A stretch of DNA of 64,000 bases, from assembly GCF_017875315.1 (NCBI RefSeq), contig NZ_JAGGMM010000002.1, forward strand, positions 1 to 64,000, read 5' to 3'. Positions 53,303-61,974 of the stretch are shown here, one piece after another. A program made the position numbers and the translations under genes. A model generated the notes under the pieces. That model made no database searches and was not told where the DNA came from. It saw nothing but the letters and a program-made list of their open reading frames with translations. Position 1 is the stretch's first letter; the number at the start of each line of letters is the position of its first letter. The DNA comes from Methanomicrobium sp. W14 (lineage in GTDB: Archaea > Halobacteriota > Methanomicrobia > Methanomicrobiales > Methanomicrobiaceae).

Positions 53303-54253
53303 TTAGAGTCCCAGGTAGTCCCTTGCAGGTGCAAGGACTTCTATAAGGCCCTCTGTGCATGCCGATTTTAAGTCTGCGGGATGAATTTCGCCTTTTGCAT
53401 ATGAAGTCTCGCATTCCCCGTATGATATAATCTCACGGTCCCCCCCGAATTTTTCAGGGCGCCTGAGCGTTATGGAATCAAGTCTTGGGAAGACATGGTA
53501 TTTGAGTACCTGCAAAACCGGGTTTTCCTCGATTTCAGGCGGGCAGAATGCCTTTTTCATTTTTTTTCTTATATTATCCTCGGTGTCTGCGACTGAGATA
53601 TAGTTGCCCTCTGAAGAGGACATTTTTTTGCCGTTAAGGCCGTTTAAAATCGGTGTGTGCATACAGACCGGTGTTTTCGCCCCTATTGACGGGAGATACT
53701 CGCGTGCAAGCATGTGAATTTTTCTCTGGTCGATTCCGCCGAGAGCAAGGTCTACACCAAGAGTATGGATATCAACCATCTGCATTATCGGGTAGACCAT
53801 CTGGGATACATGAGGTGCGTCCATGTTTCTTCCGACCTCATCCATGCTTCTCGTCGCACGGTTGAGTGTTATCTGCTGCGCAAGCTTTAGGACATTGAGC
53901 TGGTATTCAGGATTTAACTCGACATCCGTTCCGAGTACAAACTCGACGTTTTTTCCTTTAAGTCCGACAGCTTCAAAGCAGCGGCGGTTGTATTCTGCAA
54001 GCTCCCTTACCTTTTCCATGTCGCCTTTCTGGTTTAAAAATGCGTGAAGGTCTGCCAGAAGAACCTTTACCTTAAATCCTGCCTCACGAAGGTCCATCAG
54101 TTTGTTTATTGTGACGAGGTGTCCGAGGTGAATCTCCCCTGAAGGTTCGTATCCTGTATATACTGATTTTTCAGGTTTTTTCAAAAGCTCCTTTAATTCG
54201 TCCTCTGTTACGACTTCAACAGTATTTCTTATTGCAAGTTCGTATGAATCCAT
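53303..54253 (-). CDS. tyrS: Tyrosyl-tRNA synthetase, archaeal type
   Basis: Class I aminoacyl-tRNA synthetase, 316 residues, lacking the bacterial C-terminal S4 domain, as usual for archaea. HIGH motif HLGHLVTI (about 42-49), YPIMQMVDIHTLGVDLALGGIDQRKIHMLAREY (about 156-188) lining the tyrosine pocket, and KMSKS-like GKKMSSSEGN (about 209-218). The Tyr-binding residues are in SVYTGYEPSGEIHLGH. Start at 54253. Confidence 0.96.
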   Translation of the reverse strand: MDSYELAIRNTVEVVTEDELKELLKKPEKSVYTGYEPSGEIHLGHLVTINKLMDLREAGFKVKVLLADLHAFLNQKGDMEKVRELAEYNRRCFEAVGLKGKNVEFVLGTDVELNPEYQLNVLKLAQQITLNRATRSMDEVGRNMDAPHVSQMVYPIMQMVDIHTLGVDLALGGIDQRKIHMLAREYLPSIGAKTPVCMHTPILNGLNGKKMSSSEGNYISVADTEDNIRKKMKKAFCPPEIEENPVLQVLKYHVFPRLDSITLRRPEKFGGDREIISYGECETSYAKGEIHPADLKSACTEGLIEVLAPARDYLGL

Positions 54254-54423
54254 CCATTATAATTTTTGCATGGATGGAGGATTAAGGTATTTGTGGGTTT
54301 TGCTCTTCAAGAAATTTTTGCATCCTTGTCTTGAATATTTTGAATATTTGAAAAGAATGTTTTGTTGTAGATTTATTCTGCATATTGCAGTGTTATATTA
54401 CTGAAGAGAGATACCTGTCAGTC

Positions 54424-54918
54424 ATGGAAGAAACGGGTAATAACCAGGAGACTGAGAGAAACGAAAAAAAGGCTGACTATGCCGTTCTTGAATTTTCATC
54501 CGGCTACAATTGCTCGCAGTCCGTATTAAGTGCATTTGCGGCTGAAATGAATGCCTGGAAGGATGATGCCGTAAAATACGCGGCAGGCTTCGGCAGCGGT
54601 ATCGGGACGGGAAAAACATGCGGTGCATGCACGGGCGCTGTTATGGCGGCAGGCCTTTATACGTCGGGAATCGAGGACAATGACGAGAGAAAGAGCCGTA
54701 CATACGGTATTGTGAGAGAATACTTTAAAAAATTTGAAGAAAGGTTCGGGAGTTCTGACTGCAGGCAACTCCTCGGCTATGATATCATGGACAAGGAAAA
54801 GGTGAAATCACTTCCAGGGGATAAAAGTCCGAAAACTTTCTGCCGGAAATTTGTCAGGGAAAGCGTTATGATTATGTCTGAAATCATTGATGAGGACAGG
54901 CTGAAAAACCAGGAATAA
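54424..54918 (+). CDS. C_GCAxxG_C_C family redox protein
   Basis: About 165 residues, recognised by its cysteine pattern: CSQSVLSAF, then FGSGIGTGKTCGACTGAVMAAG (the CGACxG core), and two further Cys near SSDCRQLLG and TFCRKFV. This is a putative redox-active family often annotated as C_GCAxxG_C_C. The function is unknown; possible metal or disulfide chemistry. I start at the ATG at 54424; a Met at 54385 is in frame but adds an unusual N-terminus. No Shine-Dalgarno site supports either. Gene is single and downstream of TyrRS, divergent from it. Confidence 0.86.
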   Translation: MEETGNNQETERNEKKADYAVLEFSSGYNCSQSVLSAFAAEMNAWKDDAVKYAAGFGSGIGTGKTCGACTGAVMAAGLYTSGIEDNDERKSRTYGIVREYFKKFEERFGSSDCRQLLGYDIMDKEKVKSLPGDKSPKTFCRKFVRESVMIMSEIIDEDRLKNQE

Positions 54919-55057
54919 ATATATTTTGAAGATTTTTCTGAATACCTGTTTATTAGTGGTATTAAAGGTAATTTCTTTTGAAAATAAAGTCAGTCATAAC
55001 AGATTTGGTCCGAAAATCCTGGTTTTTGGATTTTAACTGAAAAACAGGAAAAAATAA

Positions 55058-55105
55058 GATGCACCAGACGTTTGCATGTGCATGGACAATCGCCTTTTGT
55101 GCATC
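55058..55105. other. Long-range stem in intergenic DNA
   Basis: GATGCAC at 55058-55064 pairs with GTGCATC at 55099-55105, and the enclosed sequence has a further internal TGCATGTGCA self-complementary part. Such nesting is characteristic of folded RNA. Direction is unknown. Confidence 0.4.
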
Positions 55106-55163
55106 ATGTGTCTTCCCTAAAACATTTCTTAGGATATCACTGGATTTACCAAAACTGACTTTT

Positions 55164-55195
55164 AATGGCAGACCCGGCGTATTAGGTCTGCCATT
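55164..55195. other. Perfect 11-bp hairpin
   Basis: AATGGCAGACC, a ten-base loop, GGTCTGCCATT. The arms are exact complements over 11 bases, well above chance in this size of sequence. It lies about 250 bases after the nearest upstream stop, so it is not an obvious terminator; no T-tract follows it directly. It may be part of a small RNA or an element end. Confidence 0.6.
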
Positions 55196-55233
55196 CTCCC
55201 CCGTTAACATAGTGGTACCCGTTTTTATTTATT

Positions 55234-55257
55234 CTCTCTCACTATGGGCTTGAACTA
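55234..55257 (-). repeat. 24-base repeated sequence, copy B
   Basis: Reads CTCTCTCACTATG, two bases, CTTGAACTA on the plus strand; copy A is at 50466-50489 with three differences. In the minus sense it precedes the hairpin by about 40 bases. Confidence 0.45.
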
Positions 55258-55351
55258 TCGAAAAGTCAGGACTTAACCGTTCAGAATGAGTCTGAAAGGA
55301 AAATTTTCTGCACAAGGATGATATAGGATTTGTGTCCAATATAACTTTCAT

Positions 55352-55936
55352 ATGTCCAAAATATTAGACATAACTGAGAACCACCTGAAAATACTTTCAC
55401 TGTACACGAATGGCTATGACAGTGATTATTATATAAGGGAAATCTGCCGGCATGTTCCTGTGTCCCACGGTGCGGCGCAGAATATCCTGAACAGTCTTGA
55501 GGAGAAGGGGGTTTTGTACTCTGAGATCAGAGGCAGGTTAAGGGTCTTTAAGCTCAGGAATACTCCTGCGGCCAAAAATCACATACTGCTTGCAGAAAGC
55601 TACAAACGGCTTAAATTTTCGGAAAAATATCCTTTTGCGAACCGTATAATCTACAGGGTTCTTCCGGCTTTCAGCTGCCCGCTTGCCCTTTTCGGCAGCT
55701 ATTCATCAGGCCTTGCGGAAGAGCATTCCGATATCGACCTTCTCTGCGTGGGGGATTTTGACCTGCCCCTGGTTGAAAAAATATCGAAGATGTTTAGAAC
55801 AGAGATAAATGTAAAAAAATACAATCAAGAAGTATTTAAGGAGGGCCTTCATGACCACCTTCTAAAAGAGGTCTATAAAAATCACGTATACCTTAAATGC
55901 CCAGAATTTTTCGTTGAATGGGGACTTGAAATATGA
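55352..55936 (+). CDS. HTH-MNT nucleotidyltransferase protein
   Basis: A 194-residue fusion. N-terminal winged helix (about 8-65, CRHVPVSHGAAQNILNSLEEKGVLYSEIRGRLRVFKL) followed by a minimal nucleotidyltransferase domain with LFGSYSSGLAEEHSDIDLLCVG (about 115-136), the GSX10DXD motif that binds the NTP and metal. MNT proteins of this class are antitoxins that AMPylate or otherwise neutralise HEPN RNases, and the winged helix suggests autoregulation of the operon. The HEPN gene starts within its stop codon (ATGA overlap). The pair could be a toxin-antitoxin module or a housekeeping regulator. Confidence 0.88.
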   Translation: MSKILDITENHLKILSLYTNGYDSDYYIREICRHVPVSHGAAQNILNSLEEKGVLYSEIRGRLRVFKLRNTPAAKNHILLAESYKRLKFSEKYPFANRIIYRVLPAFSCPLALFGSYSSGLAEEHSDIDLLCVGDFDLPLVEKISKMFRTEINVKKYNQEVFKEGLHDHLLKEVYKNHVYLKCPEFFVEWGLEI

Positions 55937-56397
55937 ATGAGATGAACTGGTGCAAGGACAAAAGAAAAGGTCTGAAACTGACCGAACCAAGCGAAAACCT
56001 ATCGGAAGCCTATTTTGAAAAGGCCGAGGATTCTCTGGCTGTAATGAACTCACTTGACTCGCCTGACTGGATAATTTCGACAGGATACTATTCCATGTAT
56101 TATTCACTGTATGCCGTTTTGATGAAGGTAGGCGTGAAAAGCGAGATCCATATCTGCACTATAGCGTTTATGAAAGAGTGTCTCCGTGACTTTTTTTCCG
56201 AAGAAGAGGCGGAAAGAATGGACAAAGCGAGACTTATGCGGGTCCAGTCCCAGTACTCGGTTACACGTGAGTTTTCGTCTTCCCAGGCCGAAAAAATAGC
56301 TACCGCTGCGCCTTTGTTTCTTCTCAAGTGCAGGGACGTCTGCGATAAGATGACACACCCTGATATGGAGAAAATACGAAAGAAAATGGCGGACTGA
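55933..56397 (+). CDS. HEPN domain protein
   Basis: A 154-residue helical protein; the first 30 residues are a charged tail and the HEPN fold covers about 25-150 (YFEKAEDSLAVMNSLDSPDWIISTGYYSMYYSLYAVLMK as the first helices, and FLLKCRDVCDKMTHPDMEKI at the end). HEPN toxins usually have an RX4-6H RNase motif in the last third; here the nearest pattern is RDVCDKMTH with seven residues between Arg and His, so catalysis by the classic motif is uncertain. It overlaps the MNT gene by four bases. Role inferred from partner and family. Confidence 0.85.
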   Translation: MNEMNWCKDKRKGLKLTEPSENLSEAYFEKAEDSLAVMNSLDSPDWIISTGYYSMYYSLYAVLMKVGVKSEIHICTIAFMKECLRDFFSEEEAERMDKARLMRVQSQYSVTREFSSSQAEKIATAAPLFLLKCRDVCDKMTHPDMEKIRKKMAD

Positions 56398-56453
56398 TTG
56401 GGTTTTCGGAATAAATTAAAATATTTTTTTAGTTTTGTTTTTTTCTTTTTTCC

Positions 56454-58172
56454 TCATACCACTTTCTGCTGAAGGCTGTATAGACGTGCATAGAGTCCGT
56501 TTTTTTCAAGCAGAGTTTTGCTGTCGCCTTCTTCTGCAATTCTTCCTTTGTCAAGAACAACAATCTTGTCGGCTCCTGCGATTGTTCTCATACGGTGGGC
56601 GATTACAATGACTGTCCTGTCCTTTATGAGCTTTGATAATGCCGACTGTATAAGTGTCTCGTTTTCGACATCGAGCGACGCCGTCGCTTCGTCAAGAAGA
56701 ATTACAGGTGCGTCCTTTAAAAGTGCTCTTGCAATTGATATCCTCTGCCGTTCCCCTCCTGAAAGCGTAGCCCCGTTCTCGCCTATTACAGTCTGGTAGC
56801 CGTCAGGCATTTCTGAAATGAAATCATCGCACTGTGCAGCCCTTGCAGCGGCGAAAACTTCCTCGTCGGGAGCGTTTTTTCTGCCTATCCTGATATTCTC
56901 CATAATTGTATCTCTGAATAAAACGACGTCCTGGAAGACTATCGAGAAATTTTTAAGAAGGGTTTCAGGCTCAACTTTTGATACGTCCTGTCCGCCCAGA
57001 AGTATTCTTCCGCTGTCGGCATCCCAGAAGCGTGCCGCAAGTTTTGCGGCCGTACTTTTTCCACTTCCTGAGGGTCCTGCAAGAGCCGTGACTTTGCCCT
57101 GCTCTGCCGTAAAGAAGACGTTTTTTAGGGCTTTTTCATCGTTGTACGAGAACGAGACGTTTTCGAATACTATGTCATATCCTTTGTTTTCGCATCTGTC
57201 TGCACCTTCCTGGACCGGGTAGTTTTCAATCTCCTTCATGCGGTCTATCTGGACCATTGCGTCGAACATTTCGGCCGTCTGCATGAACACCGTTGAAAGC
57301 GGGTCGTAGATACGTGCCGCAACGAGAAGAAATACAAGGTATATGATGACTGATATCTCTCCCTGTCCTAAAAGGACGGCTCCCGCAAGAATTACGGCAG
57401 CAAAGCCGATTCGAAGCACAGCTGTCCCGGACGAGATGAAACACCCGGTTATAACCTCCGATTTCATGGATGCCGATATCACATCATCGAATTTTTTGTC
57501 GAGACCTGCAAGATACTCGTCCTCGCGCCCGCAGGCCTTTATATCCTTTACAGCCTCAAGGCACTCCTGGACACCATCGGATGCAGCACGCCTGGTCAGT
57601 ATTTTTTTCAGGCTGTATTTGTCCTGTAGTCTTCTGCTTCCTATAACAAGAGCAAGGGATACAGGAAGAGCTGCAAAGAGTGCAATCGACATGCGCCAGT
57701 CTATCACGAAAAGTCCGGCTGAGGCAAGAATTATTGACAGCACTGCACCGAATCCCTGCGGGAAAGCGTGGGAGAACGCATGCTCGAGAGCAGTGCAGTC
57801 TCCCATCATTGTATTTGTAAGGTCGCTTAAGTCGCGTTTACCGAAGAACGAAAGGGGAAGTTTTCTTATCTTCTCTGCAAGTGCAATGCGCCTGTTGGCA
57901 CTCTCGTTGTAGGAGGCGACGTACGTAAACTGGTACTGGAGAAGGTGAACGGCATAGATTATTGCAAGTATAACCGCACCAGTTCCAGTGTAAAGCCATA
58001 TGTTGAGGGAAGGTGCGGGTTTTCCGAGTAAAGGGCTTAACAGTACGTCTATAACGACTATGAACAGTGCTACCGGAAGCATAAGGCTCAGGTCGGCCGC
58101 GGTAGAGAATATTATTCCTTTTTTGAGGTCATCGGCTCCTTTTTCACTCAGTGAGAACTGTTCACGCAGCAT
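56454..58172 (-). CDS. ABC exporter-fold transporter, subunit 2 (fused TM-ATPase)
   Basis: Half-transporter of about 572 residues: six transmembrane helices in the first 310 and a nucleotide-binding domain after it with Walker A GPSGSGKST, signature LSGGERQRISIARAL, Walker B VILLDEATASLD and switch His IAHRMR. I start at the ATG at 58172, preceded by AAGGAGGTG; a longer frame to 58361 would read into the upstream gene. It overlaps that gene by 11 bases. The pair matches heterodimeric IrtAB/YbtPQ-type transporters, usually of siderophore or lipid-like substrates; near a feo cluster, an iron role is conceivable but not shown. Confidence 0.9.
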   Translation of the reverse strand: MLREQFSLSEKGADDLKKGIIFSTAADLSLMLPVALFIVVIDVLLSPLLGKPAPSLNIWLYTGTGAVILAIIYAVHLLQYQFTYVASYNESANRRIALAEKIRKLPLSFFGKRDLSDLTNTMMGDCTALEHAFSHAFPQGFGAVLSIILASAGLFVIDWRMSIALFAALPVSLALVIGSRRLQDKYSLKKILTRRAASDGVQECLEAVKDIKACGREDEYLAGLDKKFDDVISASMKSEVITGCFISSGTAVLRIGFAAVILAGAVLLGQGEISVIIYLVFLLVAARIYDPLSTVFMQTAEMFDAMVQIDRMKEIENYPVQEGADRCENKGYDIVFENVSFSYNDEKALKNVFFTAEQGKVTALAGPSGSGKSTAAKLAARFWDADSGRILLGGQDVSKVEPETLLKNFSIVFQDVVLFRDTIMENIRIGRKNAPDEEVFAAARAAQCDDFISEMPDGYQTVIGENGATLSGGERQRISIARALLKDAPVILLDEATASLDVENETLIQSALSKLIKDRTVIVIAHRMRTIAGADKIVVLDKGRIAEEGDSKTLLEKNGLYARLYSLQQKVV

Positions 58173-59973
58173 CCGGTACACCTCCTTTGACTTTGGTACC
58201 CTGAATCTTCCATGAGACCGACTTCCTGTAATCTTTCCACATATTCGTGTATAGTCCGCCTTTGTCCATAAGCTGTTCATGTGTTCCTTTTTCGGCAATT
58301 CTTCCGTTGTCGATGACAAGGATCTGGTCTGCGTCCTGCACTGTTGAGAGGCGGTGTGCAATCATAAGAACAGTTTTGTTTCTGGTAAGTTCCCTGAAAG
58401 CAAGCCGTATTTTGTACTCGTTTTCAGGGTCTGCAAAAGCTGTCGCCTCGTCGAGGATTACAACAGGAGTATCCTTTAGAATGGCTCTTGCAAGAATTAT
58501 CCTCTGCTGCTCGCCTCCTGAGAGAAAGATTCCCTTTGTGCCGGTTACGGTGTTGATGCCGTCAGGCATTTTTTCAATGATGTCCGTGCACTGCGCCGCT
58601 TCTATGGCTTTTGCTATATCCTCTTCTGATGCATCAGGTCTGGACGCTTTTATGTTGCCGAGGATGCTGTCTTTTAGGAGGTGTGAGTCCTGGAATACGA
58701 AGGAAATATTCTCCATAAGAGTTTTCGTATCGATTTTTTTTACGTCTGCACCGCCCAGGCAGACTTTTCCTGAATCGACGTCCCAGAAACGGAGAACAAG
58801 ATTTGCAATTGTTGTTTTCCCGCTCCCTGAAGGACCTACAAGAGCGGTTGTCGTGCCCTCAGGGACATTGAATGTCACGTCATCGACCGCCGAAAGGTTT
58901 GATTTCGGATACCTGAACGATACGTTTTCAAAAGAAATATCCCAGCCATGAGGCTTTTCAGGGTTCACAGGCTGCTCAAGTGGTTTTTCATTTAGTATGT
59001 CCTCAATCCTTTCAAGAGATTCAAGTGCAATCATCCTGTAGGACGATGAGTACATAATTTTCAGAAGCATCGCTGCGCAGGCGGGCGTAAAAACCACATA
59101 GAAAATAAAGCTCAGTACGAAGCTCATATAATCTCCTGCAACACCAGCAAGGAGAATCCCTGCGGGGACGAGAAGGAAGAATGCACCGTTGATGACTGTC
59201 AGAAAGGCAGTCATCGGCCTTTTGCACGAGACCGCATACGCTGAAGCGAAATCACGGTACGCAAGTATAGAATTCCTGAAATTCTTGAATGAATGAACAG
59301 TCTGCCCGAACACTTTTACAACAGATATTCCCCTGATGTATTCGACAGCCTCGGTATTCATATCCTCAAGTGCGTTCTGGTATTTTTTGAGCCACTCCAC
59401 TCCTTCCTCGCCTATCATCCTTTTCTGGATGAGAAAGCCTGCTGCAAGAGTCAGGAGGCTTAATGTGCCAAGACGCCAGTCGAAGTAAAGAAGCATTATT
59501 ACGACCGCAACAGGCGTTATTAGACCTCCTGCCAGATCAGGCATCTGGTGGGCGATGAAATTCTCGGTTGACATTGTGTTTTCGTCGATTATTTTCCGCA
59601 TTTTCCCGCTTGATTTTGACGTGTGAAAGCCCATCGGAAGTTTTACGATATGGTGCATTATGGCAGACCTCATGTTTCTCTCCGTCCGAAACGCTGCCGT
59701 GTGGGAAAGCATAAGTGCGGCGAAGTAGAGTGCGAATCCTGCTGTTGCAGAACCTACGGCAATCCACCCGTATTTCAGGAGTACTGCCATTTCGGGATGC
59801 ATATTGGCTTCTGCCTGGACCAGAACCTCCTGCATCACGTAATATATGCAGATAAAAGGTACCAGCACAAAAACGGCGCTTATCGCCGACAGGATGCAGG
59901 CCAGTATTAAATATATCCTGGACTTTCCCGCAAATTTGAATAAGCGGAGAATCTTTTTGTTATTGTCATTCAT
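58162..59973 (-). CDS. ABC exporter-fold transporter, subunit 1 (fused TM-ATPase)
   Basis: A 603-residue half-transporter with six helices in the first 320 residues (start KSRIYLILACILSAISAVF), Walker A GPSGSGKTT, signature LSGGEQQRIILARAI, Walker B VVILDEATAFADPE and switch His IAHRLS. The Walker B-adjacent motif differs from its partner: this copy has AFADPE, whereas the partner has ASLDVE at the D-loop, so the two ATP sites are not equivalent, as in heterodimeric exporters. It is the first gene of the pair; the second begins inside its 3' end. The 304-base gap on its right holds the promoter. Confidence 0.91.
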   Translation of the reverse strand: MNDNNKKILRLFKFAGKSRIYLILACILSAISAVFVLVPFICIYYVMQEVLVQAEANMHPEMAVLLKYGWIAVGSATAGFALYFAALMLSHTAAFRTERNMRSAIMHHIVKLPMGFHTSKSSGKMRKIIDENTMSTENFIAHQMPDLAGGLITPVAVVIMLLYFDWRLGTLSLLTLAAGFLIQKRMIGEEGVEWLKKYQNALEDMNTEAVEYIRGISVVKVFGQTVHSFKNFRNSILAYRDFASAYAVSCKRPMTAFLTVINGAFFLLVPAGILLAGVAGDYMSFVLSFIFYVVFTPACAAMLLKIMYSSSYRMIALESLERIEDILNEKPLEQPVNPEKPHGWDISFENVSFRYPKSNLSAVDDVTFNVPEGTTTALVGPSGSGKTTIANLVLRFWDVDSGKVCLGGADVKKIDTKTLMENISFVFQDSHLLKDSILGNIKASRPDASEEDIAKAIEAAQCTDIIEKMPDGINTVTGTKGIFLSGGEQQRIILARAILKDTPVVILDEATAFADPENEYKIRLAFRELTRNKTVLMIAHRLSTVQDADQILVIDNGRIAEKGTHEQLMDKGGLYTNMWKDYRKSVSWKIQGTKVKGGVPDAA

Positions 59974-60277
59974 TTAAAAAATCACTCTTTTTGTAATATC
60001 CGGGTCTTTTTTTTGGCCGAAATATAGAAGTGCCTAAAAAATGCATTGAATTGATGATTTTTCTAAAATTTTTAGGACTTCCCGGAAAACCCTGGTCTCT
60101 GTCCTCCAAAAAGAATCCATTTCTGCACCTGTTTTCTAAAAAACTTTATGTTACGGGTTTTAAAAAAACCGGTGCAAACTTTGGATTTTAGAACTATAAG
60201 AAAGACTTTTGTTTTCATGAGCCCTCTTAAAAAAATCCCTTTTTAAAAAAATATGTTTTAAAAAGTGTTTTTTGTAA
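59974..60277. other. Promoter-containing gap upstream of the ABC pair
   Basis: About 304 bases, AT-rich, with no gene. It separates the ABC pair (transcribed leftwards) from the 3' end of the feo-linked membrane protein. A TTATGTTACGGGTTTTAAAA stretch near 60147-60166 is the most TATA-like region but too far to be sure. No palindrome stands out. Confidence 0.4.
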
Positions 60278-60757
60278 TCAGTCTTTTTCCGCCTTTTCCG
60301 CAAATCCCCACCTGTAGTATAAATAAAGGGCTGCAAGGGTGAAGGGCAGAAGTATTACGGCAGGTGCGTAAGGCGGCATGAAGTACCCCAGAAATCCTGA
60401 AAACGAGTTCAGAAACTCCGGAGCGTCCTTAGGTGCCGGAATGCCCCCGCATATCATCGCAAAGATGTCGCAGCCTGCAATGACCCAGATCATTATTGAT
60501 CCGAGAAGCACTTTTGAGAACTGCTGGATGTATCTTATATCGCTGCATCCCGAAAGTATGAGTATACCCCCGAAGAGAACGACAAGACCGCCCCAGGCCC
60601 ACCTGAAGAAGTCATCGCCTGATATGCTCATTATCCCTAAATCTATACCTCCTGAAATCCCCGACCATACAAGTATGTCGGCGATTCCAAGTGCAACCGC
60701 TGCAATTCCTATTATTGCAAAGTAAACCGATGCAATACTGTTATTGTTCTGACTCAT
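60278..60757 (-). CDS. Membrane protein downstream of FeoB
   Basis: A 159-residue four-helix membrane protein of unknown function (helices about 10-28, 48-66, 78-96, 128-147). It begins right after the FeoB permease stop (TAA-A-ATG), so is almost surely translationally coupled and part of the feo operon. Glycine/cysteine positions include SGCSDIR and AGCDIFAMICGG. No known Feo accessory family is recognised; FeoC-like proteins are small and soluble, unlike this one. The N-terminus chosen avoids an upstream TTG inside feoB. Confidence 0.72.
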   Translation of the reverse strand: MSQNNNSIASVYFAIIGIAAVALGIADILVWSGISGGIDLGIMSISGDDFFRWAWGGLVVLFGGILILSGCSDIRYIQQFSKVLLGSIMIWVIAGCDIFAMICGGIPAPKDAPEFLNSFSGFLGYFMPPYAPAVILLPFTLAALYLYYRWGFAEKAEKD

Positions 60758-60758
60758 T

Positions 60759-61973
60759 TTATGCAACCCCCAGGAGTATTCCTACTGCGTGTATTATTCC
60801 GCCGTATGTGAGTGCAACGACAAACAGCACCAGAACTGCCGCCAGAAGCTCTTTCCATCCTTCCTTTAGCATGACCACAAATGTCGCCACACACGGGAAG
60901 TATATCGAGATTAAGACGACGGCTGTTATCATCTGGAATTTTGTCATCGCGATTGCCGAAAGCTGTGCTACTGCAAGGTCCTTTCTCAGGAATGCCGCAA
61001 CAAGTGGCCCTGCTGTCTCTTTCGGAAGCCCGAACCATGTAACGAACAGGGGTTCAAGTGCGTTTGAAAGCCACTGGATTACACCGGCAAGGTAAAGAAC
61101 GTTTACTATCAGGACACCGAACAGAACGAACGGGACTGCACTGACCAGAAATCCCTTTGTCCTCATCCCGAGCTTTTTGAGTATGTTCGACCTCTGCGGC
61201 ATGTGGTAGGGAGGAACGTCTATAAGGATTTCAGGGTTTTCTCCCGGGATGATTCTGCTGAGGATATAGCCGAATACAAAGTATCCTATCACCAGGAGAA
61301 GCATCACGTATCCGACACTTTCAGGTATCACCTCAAGCATCACACCGAGCTGTGCTCCGCACGGGATGAACAGTGCGATGAGTGTCATCATCATGAAACG
61401 CTGTTTTCTGGTTTCAAGAATTCTTGTCGACGTGACAGCAGGCACGTTGCACCCAAGTCCGAGTATCGTAGGGACGATTGCATATCCGTGAAGCCCGATT
61501 TTGTGCAGGAAAGTGTCCACAAGGACTGCAAGTCGCGGCAGATATCCCGAATCCTCGAGAAGGGCCATCATGAGATAAAATATGAACACAGCCGGAAGTA
61601 CCACACCTATCGCTACGAAAAGACCTGATGTCAGGACGCCGAAAGCTTCGAAACAGTTGTCTGCCGTCGGGTCACCCACGAACAGGAAATACAGAATGCT
61701 TCCCGGGTCAGGCCACGCCGACTGTATCCAGGGGAGGAAGTATTTGTCGAAAAACTTAACGAAAAATCCGTCAGTGCATAGTGTACCGGCAAAAGAACTG
61801 AATATGCTCCAGAATGCATACATTACACCGATTGCGACGGGTATTCCTGTAAGGGGTTTTACCGTAAGCTCTCCTATGATGTCGCGGACTTTCTGGGTGT
61901 AGTGTCCGTTCTTAATCACCTGTGACGATATCTCGTCGACGAGAGACCATCTCGACTCTTCGCTTAAGGCCAT
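60759..61973 (-). CDS. feoB: FeoB ferrous-iron transporter, permease part only
   Basis: Membrane domain of FeoB encoded as its own gene, about 404 residues. It carries the two Gate domains and central FeoB_C region: YLMMALLEDSGYLPRLAVLVDTFLHKIGLHGYAIVPTILGLGCNVPAV, where the conserved Cys and the Pro-rich loop form the pore, then TRILETRKQRFMMMTLIALFIPCGAQL, and the C-terminal LVAAFLRKDLAVAQLSAIAMTKFQM. Translation starts one base after the G-domain gene stop with GGAGGTG inside that gene's tail as ribosome site. Canonical FeoB is one chain of 700 residues, so here the GTPase must associate in trans. Confidence 0.92.
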   Translation of the reverse strand: MALSEESRWSLVDEISSQVIKNGHYTQKVRDIIGELTVKPLTGIPVAIGVMYAFWSIFSSFAGTLCTDGFFVKFFDKYFLPWIQSAWPDPGSILYFLFVGDPTADNCFEAFGVLTSGLFVAIGVVLPAVFIFYLMMALLEDSGYLPRLAVLVDTFLHKIGLHGYAIVPTILGLGCNVPAVTSTRILETRKQRFMMMTLIALFIPCGAQLGVMLEVIPESVGYVMLLLVIGYFVFGYILSRIIPGENPEILIDVPPYHMPQRSNILKKLGMRTKGFLVSAVPFVLFGVLIVNVLYLAGVIQWLSNALEPLFVTWFGLPKETAGPLVAAFLRKDLAVAQLSAIAMTKFQMITAVVLISIYFPCVATFVVMLKEGWKELLAAVLVLFVVALTYGGIIHAVGILLGVA

Positions 61974-61974
61974 T

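Larger units (their letters stand above)
54919..55351. other. 433-base structured intergenic segment
   Basis: Between the C_GCAxxG_C_C gene and the HTH-MNT gene. It contains a perfect 11-base stem-loop (55164-55195), another long-range stem (GATGCAC 55058-55064 with GTGCATC 55099-55105), and a 24-base sequence shared with the region near 50.47 kb. An open frame on the minus strand (54962-55210) overlaps both stems and has no ribosome binding site, so I describe it as structured non-coding DNA or an element remnant. Confidence 0.5.

Noticed and set aside
54962-55210. Minus-strand frame of 82 codons near the hairpin
   Set aside because: Overlaps both inverted repeats and lacks a ribosome site; could be a decayed gene, so kept only as an observation.
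56454-58361. Longer N-terminus for the second ABC subunit
   Set aside because: Runs through the end of the preceding gene and lacks a ribosome site; AAGGAGGTG at 58172 is decisive.
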